Below are positions 25,040-36,703 of a stretch of 64,000 nucleotides of DNA, piece after piece. Made by a program: the position numbers and the translations under genes. Origin of the DNA: Crocodylus rhombifer (taxonomy: Eukaryota > Chordata > Crocodylia > Crocodylidae). Position 1 is the first letter of the stretch; the number at the start of each line of letters is the position of its first letter. Under the pieces are notes generated by a model. The model ran no database searches. It had not been told where the DNA came from and saw only the letters and a program-made list of their open reading frames with translations. Location of the stretch: positions 930,397 to 994,396 of the forward strand of contig JAVSML010001000.1 in the NCBI GenBank assembly GCA_038503035.1. The letters run 5' to 3'.

Positions 25040-25083
25040 TGTGTCTCTGATAGTCTGTAGAAAAAGAAAGAGAAAAACAGGTG
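25040..25083 (-). other. CHRM3: Splice acceptor and 15-nt 5'UTR of the CHRM3 coding exon
   Basis: On the minus strand a pyrimidine tract (tttttctctttctttttc) runs into tacag, with the intron AG at 25055-25056. The exon then begins at 25054 with actatcagagacaca directly before the ATG. This matches the family's organisation, in which the whole coding sequence lies in one exon preceded by non-coding exons. Everything above 25057 would then be intron until the next upstream exon, which I could not locate. Confidence 0.8.
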
Positions 25084-26571
25084 CTAAATAAAGAGATTTT
25101 TTTTTCTGTAACTAGGTAGCACTTCAGAAGACTATCAATTAAAACAAATATTATATACCAAATACATTACTGATCTCACTCAAGTTACATGATCAGTTAA
25201 TACCGGTTTTCCTTAATATCGCCGGATTGTTAATTAAACAATCCCCAGTGAACCAAAACCAGAGGTGTACTCTACTATATATGAATCTGAACCCATAACA
25301 AGAGCCAAATATCACTATTTTTATGAAAGATCAGAACAAACACTTATATCTTACCATACCATTACTTTGTGATGTTCAAAATCTGAACCAGATTTAAATT
25401 TTGCCAATTGATCTTCCATCTCTACTTGCCTTGTATAATACTACAAACAAATTATAATAATTATAATATTATAATACTACTCCTGCTTTTCATTACTTAA
25501 ACTAGAGTTAAATGGGGCCCATATTAAAACTGGATAAATTTGGTGTCAGCCAGATATCCATGACTCACATTTTGGAAATGTACTCTTTGTACATTCAGTT
25601 GTTCATGTTTTATGTGTACATGTATATATGCAAACTTGGACCAAAAATTCTGTGGACCTAATAGTTTCATTATATCACAGGGCTAATACATTAAATCTGA
25701 TCTACCAAGTCAAGATAAAATACTCAGAAAGGGCACTTCTGTTTTCATTAACCATTTTATGAAAATGGGAAGGATTATGAAATTGATTCATGATCACAGA
25801 ACCAGTACACTTTTCTTAAGAACGTACATAAAATCAAGGTCTCTCTTAAAATATTGATTTTCTCTCTCCTCACTTTATCAAGTTCTTTGATCTCTGACTA
25901 GAGAGTTCACAAATGTAATTGTAAATAAGTAAATAAATAAATTTTATCATAAAAACTTAAGTTTTTTTTTGTATAAGAAACCTACATCTAAGAGTAGCAA
26001 AAATACCTTGTCTTTGTACTTTAGGTCAATTCAGAGTTGATCTATAATGGTTTAAAATAATAGAGTGAGGTGGGGATCTGAGTTCTTCGGAATGATAAGG
26101 AACCTAATTTTAACTGCCCAAATAGTGCTTAAAATAAAGCATTTTGTACATTGTTACCAAGTCAGGTGGTGAACTGGGTAAATAGACTGATACCTACTCC
26201 ACTTAGAGTTAATAAAAAGAGCATATTCTGGTAACCAAAGGTGAATAAATTCAATCCATTCAGTAAAAAAAAGCAGGGCTAGAGTGATTGTGCTTTGTTC
26301 AAATCTGATCTAATACAATCAGATTTTAGTGCATTCATAATTATAGCACTGGGGTGTTCAATAGAATAATTAGAGAGGAAAAAATAAGTATTTCTACAAT
26401 TGTTCCCATATTTACTGGCATGCTAGTCACAGCCAAGGATAATGTAACACATACTATTATGTCAAGTGATATCATAAAAAAATATTCCAGGAAAAAAAAT
26501 CAGTAGAAAAAGTATTTCAGGCAATATAAAGGGGGTGGGGAGAGCTACTATACTAGCAATTAGCATACAAT
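25057..26571. other. Presumed CHRM3 5'UTR intron, unassigned
   Basis: AT-rich intron-like sequence with a short taa/tta-rich simple tract at about 25450-25477. No exon, promoter or mobile element is recognised. Confidence 0.5.
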
Positions 26572-26812
26572 GGGCATGTCTACACGAGATGCTATGTCAG
26601 TCTAGTAATGAGCTACAGTGATGTAGCTCATTGCTACAGCAACGTAGCATCAGACACAAATCGTGATGCCGATGCTACAATCGCCATAGCGACAAGCTAC
26701 AACACTGTAGTTCACCGCTATGCTAAAACTAACCATGAGACACTGGGACCACACAGTAATGGTTAGTACTGTGCAGTCATTTGCGCAGCAAGAGGCATGT
26801 GTAGACGTGCCC
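26572..26812. mobile_element. Short TIR element, TGTAGAC family (well preserved)
   Basis: The left end gggcatgtctacacgagatg and the right end, reverse complement gggcacgtctacacatgcct, form a clear terminal inverted repeat. The interior is built of alternating gtagc / gctac blocks, so much of it can fold back on itself (for example gatgtagctcattgctac). At 241 bp it has no coding capacity. Flanks are tacaat on the left and tacatg on the right, a possible but imperfect duplication. Confidence 0.75.
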
Positions 26813-27344
26813 TACATGTATCTCTGATTTTATTATTAACATTATTAATGTATCAAACAGTTTCACTAAAGCACAAAAGGGAAGAATTTGATCTAGAAAA
26901 GTTTAGATAATTCATTCTGTGGTAAATATAAGTTTTTATTGGTTTTAAAAATAAAACCACATTATTTGCCATGTTATATGTTACATTAGACTCTACCATT
27001 CATGCCATGTTTGTAGTACTGTAAAACCTATAGATAAATGAATTTTTTCAGACTATAAAATGTTTTTTAAAATGACATTTCTTAGATTTTTTTTTGAAAA
27101 CTCATTTTCAGAGGATATTTATTTGCCATCAATAATAATAAAAAAAACTGTTTATCAAAAACAGCAATTTGTGATGGAAAGCAATTTCCATGTAAAAATT
27201 TCTAACCAGGTTCGAATTGTATACTGGGTACATAATGGAAGGTAAAAGAGTTGGAGGATTCAAGAAATAGGAAAGCATTTATTAGTTTGTATTAAATAGG
27301 TCCACAAAGAATAAACACTGAAGCCAAAATAGGATGAATTTAGT
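26813..27344. other. Unassigned intronic sequence
   Basis: AT-rich with several poly-A and poly-T runs; nothing recognised. Confidence 0.4.
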
Positions 27345-28268
27345 GTGAGGAGACAATGTGGGTATCCTGGGTCCAGTATTCTTTAACATCTTCTTTAATG
27401 ATTTGGATGATAGGGTTGAGTGCATGCTTAGCAAATTCGCAGATGACACTAAGTTGGGTAGAACGTAGGGCTAGGATCAAGAAGGACCTAGATAGGCCGG
27501 AGAAATGGTCTGCAGTCAGATGAGAGTCAAAAAGGACAAATGCAAAGTTCTGCACTTGGGACAGAATACAAGGACCTAGGGGTTACAGAAGACCATAAGT
27601 GGAGCATGAGTCAACAGTGCGATCCTATTACAAAAAACCAAAAAACAAGCCCCCCAAAAAACAACCCAACAGCATACTGGGTTGTATTAATAGAAGTGTC
27701 ACCTGAAAATCAAGGGAGGCAATTTCTCCACTGTATTCAGCCTCACCTGGCAAGGCTTCATCTGGAGTACTGTGTCCAGTTTGGACACTTCAAGAAGGAT
27801 GTGGACAGTTCAGAAAGAGTCCACTAGAGGGCAGGGGGGATGTGGTTATGGTTCTGGGAAGCAAGATTTATGAGAAAAGGCTAGAAGAGCTAGGGTTATT
27901 TAGTGTGAAGAAAAAAAACACTGAAGAGGGATTTGATAACAGTCTTCAAAAACTTGAAGGGAATTATAAAGAGGATGGAGAGGTGCTTTTCTCTGTGGCT
28001 CTAGAGGACAGAACAATGGGAAATGGTTTCAAGCTGCAGTAGGGGAAATATAGGTTGGAGATTAGGAAGAACTTTCTGACTATGAGAGTAATCAAGCATG
28101 GGAACAAGCTACCTAGAGAAATTATGGAATTTCCATCCTTGGAAGTTTTCAAGAAGAGATTAGACAGACCCTTGGCCAGAATGGTTTAGTCAAGAATGAC
28201 CCTACCCTGAGCCAGGAAGTGGATTAGATGACCTTGTGAGATCCCTTCCAGTTCTAGTTTCCTATGAT
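27345..28268 (+). mobile_element. Old CR1 LINE fragment
   Basis: The left end encodes a reverse-transcriptase stretch (a [18 protein letters not shown] run, then [10 protein letters not shown], at about 27370-27460). It is followed by degraded CR1 ORF2 blocks (HLEYCVQFGHFKKDVDSSERV near 27745-27827, then a GLFSVKKK-like block). The 3' end has a gattagatgaccttgtgaga motif, then tcccttccagttctag and a short ctatgat tail. There are many frameshifts and small insertions, including an A/C-rich insertion near 27626-27665. It is a different and older subfamily from the copies at 37919 and 59010. Confidence 0.85.
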
Positions 28269-29414
28269 AATCTTATATTAAATAAAAGATACTGTAGCAG
28301 TAGCAGCACTCTTTAAATAAATATCTGACGTTCTGGGAAGCTATGGCAGAAGCTCAACCTTTTAGGCTTTCTTACAATACTATATAGATCATATGATTCA
28401 GAGCCAAATTCTGAGAAATTTCTGAGAGGGAGCAGTACAAGCGTTCAGCTTGCAGTCTCACAGTCCTGAGTGGGGGAATGGGGTGGTTAGGAAAAACTTC
28501 CCACGCCTTCCCCAGACCTGGGTCATCAGAGTCTGAGGAAACGCAGGGAGCCTTGTCATGCTGCTCGGCTCCCTCCCTCTGGTCTGCACCTTCACTTCAC
28601 TCCTGGTCTGCAGGAGTGGAGCAAAGGGGCAAAGGCCCCCACTCTGCACAGGGGAAGCTGCTGCTCAATTTCTGATCACAGAGCTGTCGTATGTACAGGC
28701 ATACGGGAAACTCTCTTGCAGGGGAGATCTTCCAGGTGTCACCCTGGAGGATCTTTCTCCCATAGGGGGCATGTTTCCTCTGGGTAAAACTGGATTAATA
28801 GATGTGCATTCCTAATTTCTACCAGGAAATTGGTGATTTCCCTGTTAAAGACATACTGCCTGTATGGATAATAGATTCTGCTGAGAAGTTAGCTCCATAG
28901 CCTTGATGTATGTTGACTCTGGAATGAGAGCTATTGTGTTAGCAGTTAGCCTAGGCTATTTTTGCAAATCACTGCATGGGGCTGTTCTTCTGAAATTATA
29001 TTCTCCCTCTACTTTGAGGGAATGGTGATGAGGTGGCTTCTGGTTTAGCTAGATCACATCATGTGCCTGAGTGAAGAAAAATGATGGTTGTATGTTAACT
29101 GAGTAACAGCAGTGATATTGCTATCCATCAGATACATTACTGGATCAATAGAAAACATTCTTGTTGAAGTGCTAAAATTGGGAATGAAAGCTATCTTTTT
29201 TTTTACAGTTCACACATATGATGAGGTTAACCTAGACCAGTACAAGAGAGATTTTAATTGGCTACACTTGCCAACTGCATGTCAGATATGATTAATGTCA
29301 GAGAAAGCAGAGTTTTCTTCGCTGACATCAAGGAACAGAGGACAGAATGAAAGAAAAAGGAGGGAAAAACACCCTCTACAATAAAGCTCTACGACAAAGG
29401 TGACATCCATCATT
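28269..29414. other. Unassigned intronic sequence with a GC-richer block
   Basis: Bases about 28440-28800 are GC-richer than the surroundings and produce overlapping open frames without recognisable domains. They may be part of an uncharacterised repeat. The rest is AT-rich with nothing recognised. Confidence 0.35.
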
Positions 29415-29791
29415 TACCGTATTTTTCGGACCATAAGACGCACCTGACCATAAGACGCACCCAGTTTTTATGGCAGGAGAGACTATGTGTGCCGGTGGCC
29501 GGCCATTTTTATTGCCGGCTCCCGGCCACCGGCACGGGCGCCGGCTTCCGGTGTAAACAAGCGGCGGATGTCCCGCTCGGGCTCTGCCGCCTCCGCGGGC
29601 AAGCTCCACCCCGTCTCCCCGGGACACGGCATAAACAAGCGGCGGGTGTCCCGCTCGGGCTCCGCCGCCTCCGCGGGCAAGCTCCGCCCCGTCTCCCCGG
29701 GACACACACCTTCGGACCATAAGACGCACCCTCGTTTTCCCCCCACTTTTGGGGGGAAAAAAGTGTGTCTTATGGTCCAAAAAATACGGTA
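29415..29791. mobile_element. TIR element carrying a CpG-rich core
   Basis: The left terminus taccgtatttttcggaccat and the right terminus, reverse complement taccgtattttttggaccat, are near-identical inverted repeats that continue into repeated cataagacgcac motifs. If the element proper starts at ccg, the flanks read TA on both sides, which would fit a TA target site. The core (about 29490-29705) is extremely GC-rich, with about 30 CpGs by eye count in some 210 bp, inside AT-rich DNA. It has no transposase. Open frames across the core on both strands follow from its base composition and are not called as genes. Superfamily not assigned. Confidence 0.8.
29555..29705. repeat. 78-bp tandem duplication inside the CpG-rich element
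   Basis: Two near-identical units begin at aaacaagcggcgg (29555 and 29633) and run through tcccgctcgggct and ccgtctccccgggac. They differ at only a few positions, so the duplication is either recent or an inherited trait of the element family. Confidence 0.85.
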
Positions 29792-30965
29792 GGTTGCTGA
29801 TTGTGAAGCTTCAAACACAAGTCCATAACTTGGATTATATTATTAAAAAAAAAAGTTTAAATTCAAACTCAAATAAACTTAAAATCCTTCAGAAGGAACT
29901 AGCTAAAGAAACAGAGCAAGGTATTCCAGGAAATAAAACTCTCAGAGCAGGGACAGGTGTTAAAAATATATTCCCTAGAATTAATAATAAAAATGTTTGT
30001 TGTTTTGATAGGGCTTTACATTTCCAAAGCATAGCACAAACCTCAAATAACTGAAGTGATAATCTCTGTGGAAATGGATAGCAAAGCTACTAAAGAAGAG
30101 ATAAAACAAGCCCTGGCATGACCTAATATACATATACTGTATCATACTCTGGTAAACAAGATGACAGTTACGGATTATGTTACAGCAGGTATACAAATTA
30201 CTGCCAATTTCTATGAATTTTCACTCCACATAGAGCTGCTGTTGTTTCAACTAATAGCTCATGTATGGGCCTGGACATTTACATTTGAACTTATGTTGAC
30301 CATAGAGATAGCTGAAGTTGCAGCTGCAACAAAGAAATGTTTTGGAAATGTCTAGACTCCGGAGACTAATACTTAAGACACTCTTCTAAAAGGCAGGAAG
30401 CTTTAGTTCAGAACCACTGTCTTCCTGAATCAGAGTACAGATTTAAGCCAAGGTCTCCCACCTCTCAGGACAGTGCCTTAATCACTAGACTGTAGTCACT
30501 TTTACTTGCTCTTAATGAGCATTTGAGTGGTCCTTGAAGAGAGGAAGAGAGGCAACAGGGAAAATTCAGAGCACCCCATCTCACAGTGGTTAGGGAAGCA
30601 TCCTAGGAAATAAGTGTTGCACTTCAAATCCCCTGAAACAGGAAAACAGTCCTCTGGGGCCCGCATCCCTGTGGAGCAATGGATAAATGCTCATTTCCTT
30701 GTATATATTAAAAATGCCACACAAAACTCTTATTTCCATTTGAATCACATCATTCCATTTTCGTTTTGTGATAAACGCAATCTATCTATGTATACACAGT
30801 GTTTGGATTCATTCAGGTTGAATAAGTAGTAAGACCAGGGTGTCTGACACAGGCTCGCTGTTTCAAAAAGTGCCACAAGACCACTAACTTCCTCACACCT
30901 AACACTATAGAGAACCAGAAAGGATCATCTCAGTCCAAAGGAATACACCTACAACAATGTCAGAC
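29792..30965. other. Unassigned intronic sequence
   Basis: AT-rich; no gene or repeat recognised. Confidence 0.4.
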
Positions 30966-31547
30966 AAGGTTCTTTGGGTAAAGCTGATATTTTTTATTAG
31001 ACCAACTCAAATAGTTGGAAACATTTTTCTTTGTAAGCTTTCAGGTAAAAATACCCTTCATCAGGCTGAAGAAGCATCTGCAGTTGGTGTGTTCTCTTCT
31101 TGGATGGGATGAATAGTAAAGAAGCCAGAGGCTGGTATGCATGCAAGAAAGCCAGTCATTGAAGATGTACATTGAGGAGTCAGTGGGTGAGAAACGGGTT
31201 GGGAGTGGGGGGGAAAGGTAATGAATGTAGCTGGTAAATAGTGGGGAGGTACCTGGGGATGTTAGGCAGGTTATAATGTGTCATAAATCCAATATCTATA
31301 TTTAGTCCAAGATGAGTTGATGAAGTGAAGTTTGTAGGCTCATCTGTGAAAGGTGTTTTGTAAATTCCCTTTGAGGATTAGAACTGAGAGACTGGAGAGA
31401 GAGTGGTTTTCTTATGAGAAATGTGCTCCCACAGGTAAGTGGGTATTCTTGTCCTTGATAGATTTCCGGTGTGTGTTCATTTGGGTATGTAGCTGTTGTT
31501 TGGACTCTCCTACGTATTTTCCATCAACACATTTGGTGCAGATGTTT
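30966..31547 (-). mobile_element. Penelope-like retroelement 3' fragment (GIY-YIG region and tail)
   Basis: On the minus strand the start at about 31545 encodes ICTKCVDGKYVGESKQQL, followed by MNTHRKSIKDKN and a GAHFS-ENHSLSSLSVLILKG segment. This is the layout of the GIY-YIG endonuclease end of Penelope-like elements: a C-x2-C, a Y-V/I-G, and a histidine-rich H-S block. At least two in-frame stops break it. The tail contains ctgatga (31064-31058) and gaaa (31042-31039) around a short stem, resembling a hammerhead core. It ends in agttggtctaataaaaaata and a caaagaaccttgtctgac terminus. Assignment to Penelope-like elements rests on recalled family features. Confidence 0.65.
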
Positions 31548-31625
31548 CCTCAGCCTGATGAAGGGTATTTGTACCCAAAAGCCTGCAAAGAAGAATTTTC
31601 CAACTGCTTGAGTTGGCTCTGCTCC
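31548..31625 (+). mobile_element. Inverted Penelope-like 3' tail copy
   Basis: This plus-strand segment (from tcctcagcctgatgaagggt to caactgcttgagttgg) is homologous to the tail of the neighbouring minus-strand copy, so the two copies meet head to head at about 31547. The hammerhead-like core has a perfect 5-bp stem (gggta / taccc, 31563-31576), but the following GAAA is AAAA, which would inactivate a hammerhead. Confidence 0.65.
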
Positions 31626-32110
31626 TGTCCACTCTGAGTCCAGCCCTGGGCCAACCCAAACACCAGGAAGAGGCTGGAGCCACCCCTGTCTGGAGTGCAC
31701 ACCTCTGAGGGCTCAGCTGAGCGGGGCAGGCAGGGATTGTAGGTTACAGGGTGGGCTAAGGCAAATTTGGGCATTGCTGTATCCCCCCCAACATTGCCCC
31801 TAGCATTGCCCCTTCCTGCAGGGTATGGAGGCCCACCCCATAGATGCTTGGCAGCGGCGGTACAAAAAGGGGAAGGGGTCCTTCCCTCTTTCCCCCCACA
31901 GGAGCCCAGGCCCCAATAAATCCTCCTCTGCCTAGCAGGACTAAAAACAAGACCTATCAAAGGGTGGATGAGCTCTCTGTGAGCCAACGGCCATCCATAC
32001 CTGAAGAGGAGATGGGCACCACCAAGTCACTCTGCTTGAAGAATCACCTATGATGCATAGCAACTCAGCTCAGAATGGAGGAGGGTTGTTATAGCATTTA
32101 AGGTACCCCA
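31626..32110. other. GC-richer unassigned block
   Basis: Higher GC than the surroundings; frames on both strands overlap and show no domain. Possibly the body of an uncharacterised repeat next to the Penelope-like pair. Confidence 0.3.
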
Positions 32111-35100
32111 ACAGTTGCAGCCACTTTAGGACTGACTTGACTTGACTTGAAGAAAAGAAAAAACCACCACCAAATGGAATGATCACAATCATTAATGGAA
32201 AGATGGTTTGAAAACATATTTTACAAATTGTAGAATTAGTCACCTTTTATGATAATTTTTCAGGAAGAAAAACATGTTTGTGCCTCAAGCATACAAAATT
32301 ATTTCACTACTGATAATGTGTTTTAGAAGGTAGTAAATGGGTGAAATGCCCATCCTGCAATATCAAGGCACAATATATTAAAATTGAAAATTGGATTATA
32401 TTGAAATACACTGTCCTGTCCCTTTTATGTGTTCACAGAACCACCAAGCTTGGCTATCTGATATTTGGCTAAGTGTCTTTACCAAACTTTTCAAAAGTGG
32501 CTACTTCTAGTGTCTCAATTGGCATTTAATTACCAAGCTGAAGAAGCTAACGCACACATTCAGCTTCCAAAGGCACCAGTGATCACTTCTAATATCCTGG
32601 TCACATTTTCTTTGTTTACTATAAAAAAGGGCATGCTTAATCTTACCTATTCACAGATATGTTGGGAGGTGTAATGAATTATAGCATGCAAAGCACTACA
32701 AGATCTATGAATCTGAAGTTGTTGTTGACAACAATTGTGGAATGGGGAGCAAATATTTTTATCCATTTTTCCTTTCTAAATTTTGAATGGGTATTTTCTT
32801 GTATACCCCCTCTTGCGAAAACAGCTTTCCAAGTTTGTTTTTGTTGTTTTGTTGGTTTTGGTTTTTTTGCCAAATACCATTTATCTATTTCAAACCACTC
32901 CTAAAAGCTTATTTTGTGTCACAAGTTGTACACTCACTGACAGTCAAATATAGTTGCAGTATCTACTGTAGTGCTAAAAGTTGTCAGTTAGACACACTAC
33001 CTAACTGAGAAGAGGTGGGAATTAGGGGATGGTCCGTGAGTTAGGGAGTAGGTAGGGAGTTAGAGAAAAACAAAAGACCTACAGAAGCTTGCCTACTATT
33101 CCACGATAAACACTGTTGTTAGTTTTCCTCACGCCTGACCATCTTTATTGAACCTAGAAATCATTATATCCACCATGTGCACTGCCTGACTGTTGATAGT
33201 ATTTGCCTTTACATCCCACATCCTTTCAAACTTGGATGTTTTGTTCAGTGGGTGTCATCATAAAAGCAACAGCTAGAACAAAGTACCATGCTATGGTACT
33301 TGAGATACCACAGCAGTTCAACAGCTGGGAAATGCCAATTTTTAATATTAACATCCATGCATATGTAACAGAACATGAATATAAGAATAAATATGTGATA
33401 GCATCTTTCAGGGCAAATATTTGAAAACTGAACATATTTCATTTTGACTGCAATTTACAAATCCAAATTTATAGGTTTGGCCCCAAAAGTTTTGGCATTA
33501 CAGTCTAAGAATTTATCATTTATGAGTTGTATAATTCTGGTGCATATCTTTCTGAAATCATTTCTATAAATAATACATCTAAATCGTAAAACATAATCCT
33601 TTTTAAGCACATGGATTAAAAGATATTCATATTTCCTGTATAAAAGTGTAGAAGCATCTCCAGATGCTTAGAGAGTCATTCACCTCATAATTTTTAGAGC
33701 TTCAGAAAAATCCAGTCCTAAGATGTTTGAATATTATTCCAGTGATAATTTTCAGGAGTTTAGTGGCCAGCCTATATTATCCCAAATATCTCTGAAATGA
33801 ATGAGGGTGCAGTCACTTGAAAACTATGTGTACCAGGAATATAATGTTATACAGGATACTGTATTACTTTACTAGACACAGCAAATCCACAGTAGCTGAT
33901 GTATGAAAATGATACATGGAAAAGTGAACAGCAAATCCTTTGAAAACCTCATTTAAGGAAGTGTTCCTCTTTTGTTATAGATGTTAAAACTAATTAAGCT
34001 TTGTTAAATCAAAATGACACTCAACTAATCAAATCTCAAATATTAATTAACATGAAGGAGTATAGTCTTATAATGACAGAGCACTCTCTAACTTCTTTAC
34101 AATTTACTTTTCAAAGCATCCTTTCTACTCTGCACCATAAGTCTCACACAGAGCATGGAAAACACATAAAATACATTTTGAAAATTAGTCGGAAATACAG
34201 TGAAATCCTGCCAGCTTTACCAATTCAAACAATTCCACTGAGTTGAATGGGATAATCTGTATGAGTGTAGAACCCATATTTGGCCTTCAGGGTTATGGGG
34301 CTTGATTGTTTACTTTTATATGCAAGGCTAAGAAGTGAACTGAAAAAACAAAAACTTCCATGAAATAATGTAATTCATGGGACAACTGAGCATTTATGTT
34401 TAACTCCCTCCCTCTCCAGCCCAAGCAAAACCTCTCTGTTAGAAGATAGACTATATTTTCCTTGGTGTTGTTATTTGTCCAAATATAGCGACTAGGGGCC
34501 CTGCTAATAGACAGAGGACTCCACTGTCCTAAGGGCTCTACAAATGCTCTGCTGTTCCCCCCTTGACAGATCACTCAGCTTCACTTACCACTGGATATTT
34601 CAGAGTCCACTTGAAAGATAGAGTCACATGGAATGTAACTACTGGGCTTATTAACTTTACTGTTTCCCCTGGGTGCAAAAGATAAATCCTTTACCTTTAA
34701 AATGCTTAATGTTGAATAAATATAGCAGAAATATGCATCCTGTATAGAGCAAATAATTATTTCAAGGTTTCTAGGTGCATTTCTCTCATTTTTACTGAAA
34801 ACGAAAACAATAATTTTGTTTGAGCTAATGTATATTATCAAACCTGTCGTGGCATGTTAACAAAGAAAAATGCTCGTACAAGAAAATAAGTGCTGCTTTT
34901 ATTTTTACTATGTTTGTCTAGCAATCCAATTGTAAATTGTATGGGAGTAATTTGACTAAATTACTGTGAAGCATATTGGTTAGCAATTTTGCCAGGTTTT
35001 TTAAACTGCTTATAAATATTTCATTTTCATTATTTCATCAGATCTAATTGATATCAGGGCTATGTTCAACAAAGTTTGCTGAAAGTAATCCAGGAACTGA

Positions 35101-35936
35101 TCATACTATACAGTAGCCATGATATCCCAAATGGGGGTTGTATGAAAATCATGGAAACAAAACTGTAAGAAGAGTTGAAAAGTGTACCTTGTTTTTGTTT
35201 AGCAGGCCTTGAAATAACCTTGCTTTCATTTTTTTCACATTTTCTGATTATTTTAAGCAAATGTCACATTTAAAGTATTTTCGAAAAGAATAATATTGAT
35301 TTATCAAAATTACCTTTTTCTGTAAAGGTGCTCTGTTCACTAAATAAAACCATTGGTAATTATTATGAAAGTAACTCTGGTTAAAAATCAGAAAATGTTA
35401 CTAAAATGGAAAGTTTCAATCCTATCCCATTTTTTTGATTACAAGTTCATTATAAGAAGTTAATTTTGCAAAAAAAAAAAACATGTAAAAAATCTCCATT
35501 ACAAAAACCTGAAAGCAGGTTTATCTCAGTGGTGTAACTAAAGAAAGTTAGGGTAAAAGGTGTAATTTGCCTGGGTGCTAACTTGGTGGGGAGGGCAAAA
35601 AAGAAGCCATTGACAATGGTAGCCATGTGTTTCCTACTGTGAACCCGAAATTGCTGCCTCTGCTTTGCCCAGGGCACCTAGCCATGTTCCTAGACTGCTG
35701 GTTCAACTGAAAACATTATCTTTGTGGCACATGGATAATGCCAGATAAATTGGAAGGGATTAGGCTGGCCTCTGATCTCCCTTTGCAGTTTGTGGGTTGT
35801 GGAGCAGGTAAGAAGGCAGAGAGCCCTAATGCTCTGACAGGTCACCAGGTAGCCTTTTGTCACTTTCATTTTCCTCCTTCCTTACCTGTGTTCAGCAAGG
35901 TGAACAACTGTAATTCAGTTCCTCCAAAATGAAATA
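32111..35936. other. AT-rich unassigned intronic sequence
   Basis: No gene-like structure. There is an ancient repeat trace at about 34205-34270 (ccactgagttgaatggga type). Nothing else is recognised. Confidence 0.4.
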
Positions 35937-36032
35937 CTGTATTTACTTGCATACCACATGCACCTTTCCCACCAACATCAGCCCTCCAAAATTGGGGTGT
36001 GTATCTTAAGCAGGGAAGCAGATTGCCCTTTG
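35937..36032. mobile_element. Decayed TIR element end, related to the gtattt...gcac family
   Basis: The sequence opens with ctgtatttacttgcatacca and continues with catgcacc, then a ccctccaaaattggggtgtg block. The arrangement resembles the ends of a known reptile element with ctgtatttactcgaata-type termini. It is a likely distant relative of the element at 29415-29791. Its right boundary is unclear. Confidence 0.35.
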
Positions 36033-36068
36033 CTGGAAGGGCAGGGTGGAATTGAGCAACTAGACAAG

Positions 36069-36262
36069 AGGCACATCTACATCAGATGCTTAATTGCACA
36101 GTAGTGTAGTTTACTGCACAGTAAGTATGCACATCTATATGTGTGCATGCTTACTGTGCAGTAAAAATCCCTAACTGTGAGTAAATTTGACATTTGCACA
36201 TGCAAGTATCAAATTTACTCACAAATAGTTACTGCCCAGTAATGCACATGTAGACATGACTC
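36069..36262. mobile_element. Short TIR element with two internal palindromes, TGTAGAC family
   Basis: The left end aggcacatctacatcagatg and the right end, reverse complement gagtcatgtctacatgtgca, are inverted repeats. A near-perfect palindrome lies at 36118-36157 (acagtaagtatgcacat / atgtgtgcatgcttactgt). A second spans 36178-36223 (tgagtaaattt ... aaatttactca). At 194 bp it has no coding capacity. Confidence 0.7.
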
Positions 36263-36703
36263 AGGAGCAAATTGGTCCCAGGTCAGCCCTGCCACTAGCG
36301 GACAGGCCTGAGGCTAGCCCCAGGACTCTGGGCTGGGAGCCTCTATTGCAGCCCCTGCACAAGCTCTTAAAAGCCTGCAGGCATTTTGAGCCCTGGGGCA
36401 CACACACAGGGAACCTGAGGGCACTTCAGGCCCCTGTGTCCCCCTAGGCAGGCTGCATCAGCTGCCCCAGCCTGCCAGCTCCCTGGCATTGATGCCTGGC
36501 ACTACAGTGCTGTGCAGCTGCCAGGCCTGCAATGTCCAGGCCAGAAGGGTGCTGCAGGCTGCCAGCACTCAGGCCCAGCTGCAGACAGCTTCTGGCTGCC
36601 AGGGCCAGCTCCAGCTGTGCTCAGCCCATCCCCAGCAGCTTGCCCTGAACCTACCCTGTTGTAGAGGTAACAGGTTTACTACTGCCCTTGCAAGAGTCTA
36701 GTG
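36263..36703. other. GC-rich unassigned block
   Basis: Rich in ctgc/gcag motifs and CpG-poor, with overlapping frames that lack domains. It lies between two mobile elements and may itself be repeat-derived. Confidence 0.35.

Noticed and set aside
29376..29818. Frames of 66-134 codons on both strands across the CpG-rich element
   Set aside because: Explained by GC-rich composition and the 78-bp duplication; repetitive and different on both strands.
31043..31057. Fully functional hammerhead ribozyme
   Set aside because: The core boxes are present but the stem is bulged and the third stem and cleavage site were not found; kept only as a hypothesis.
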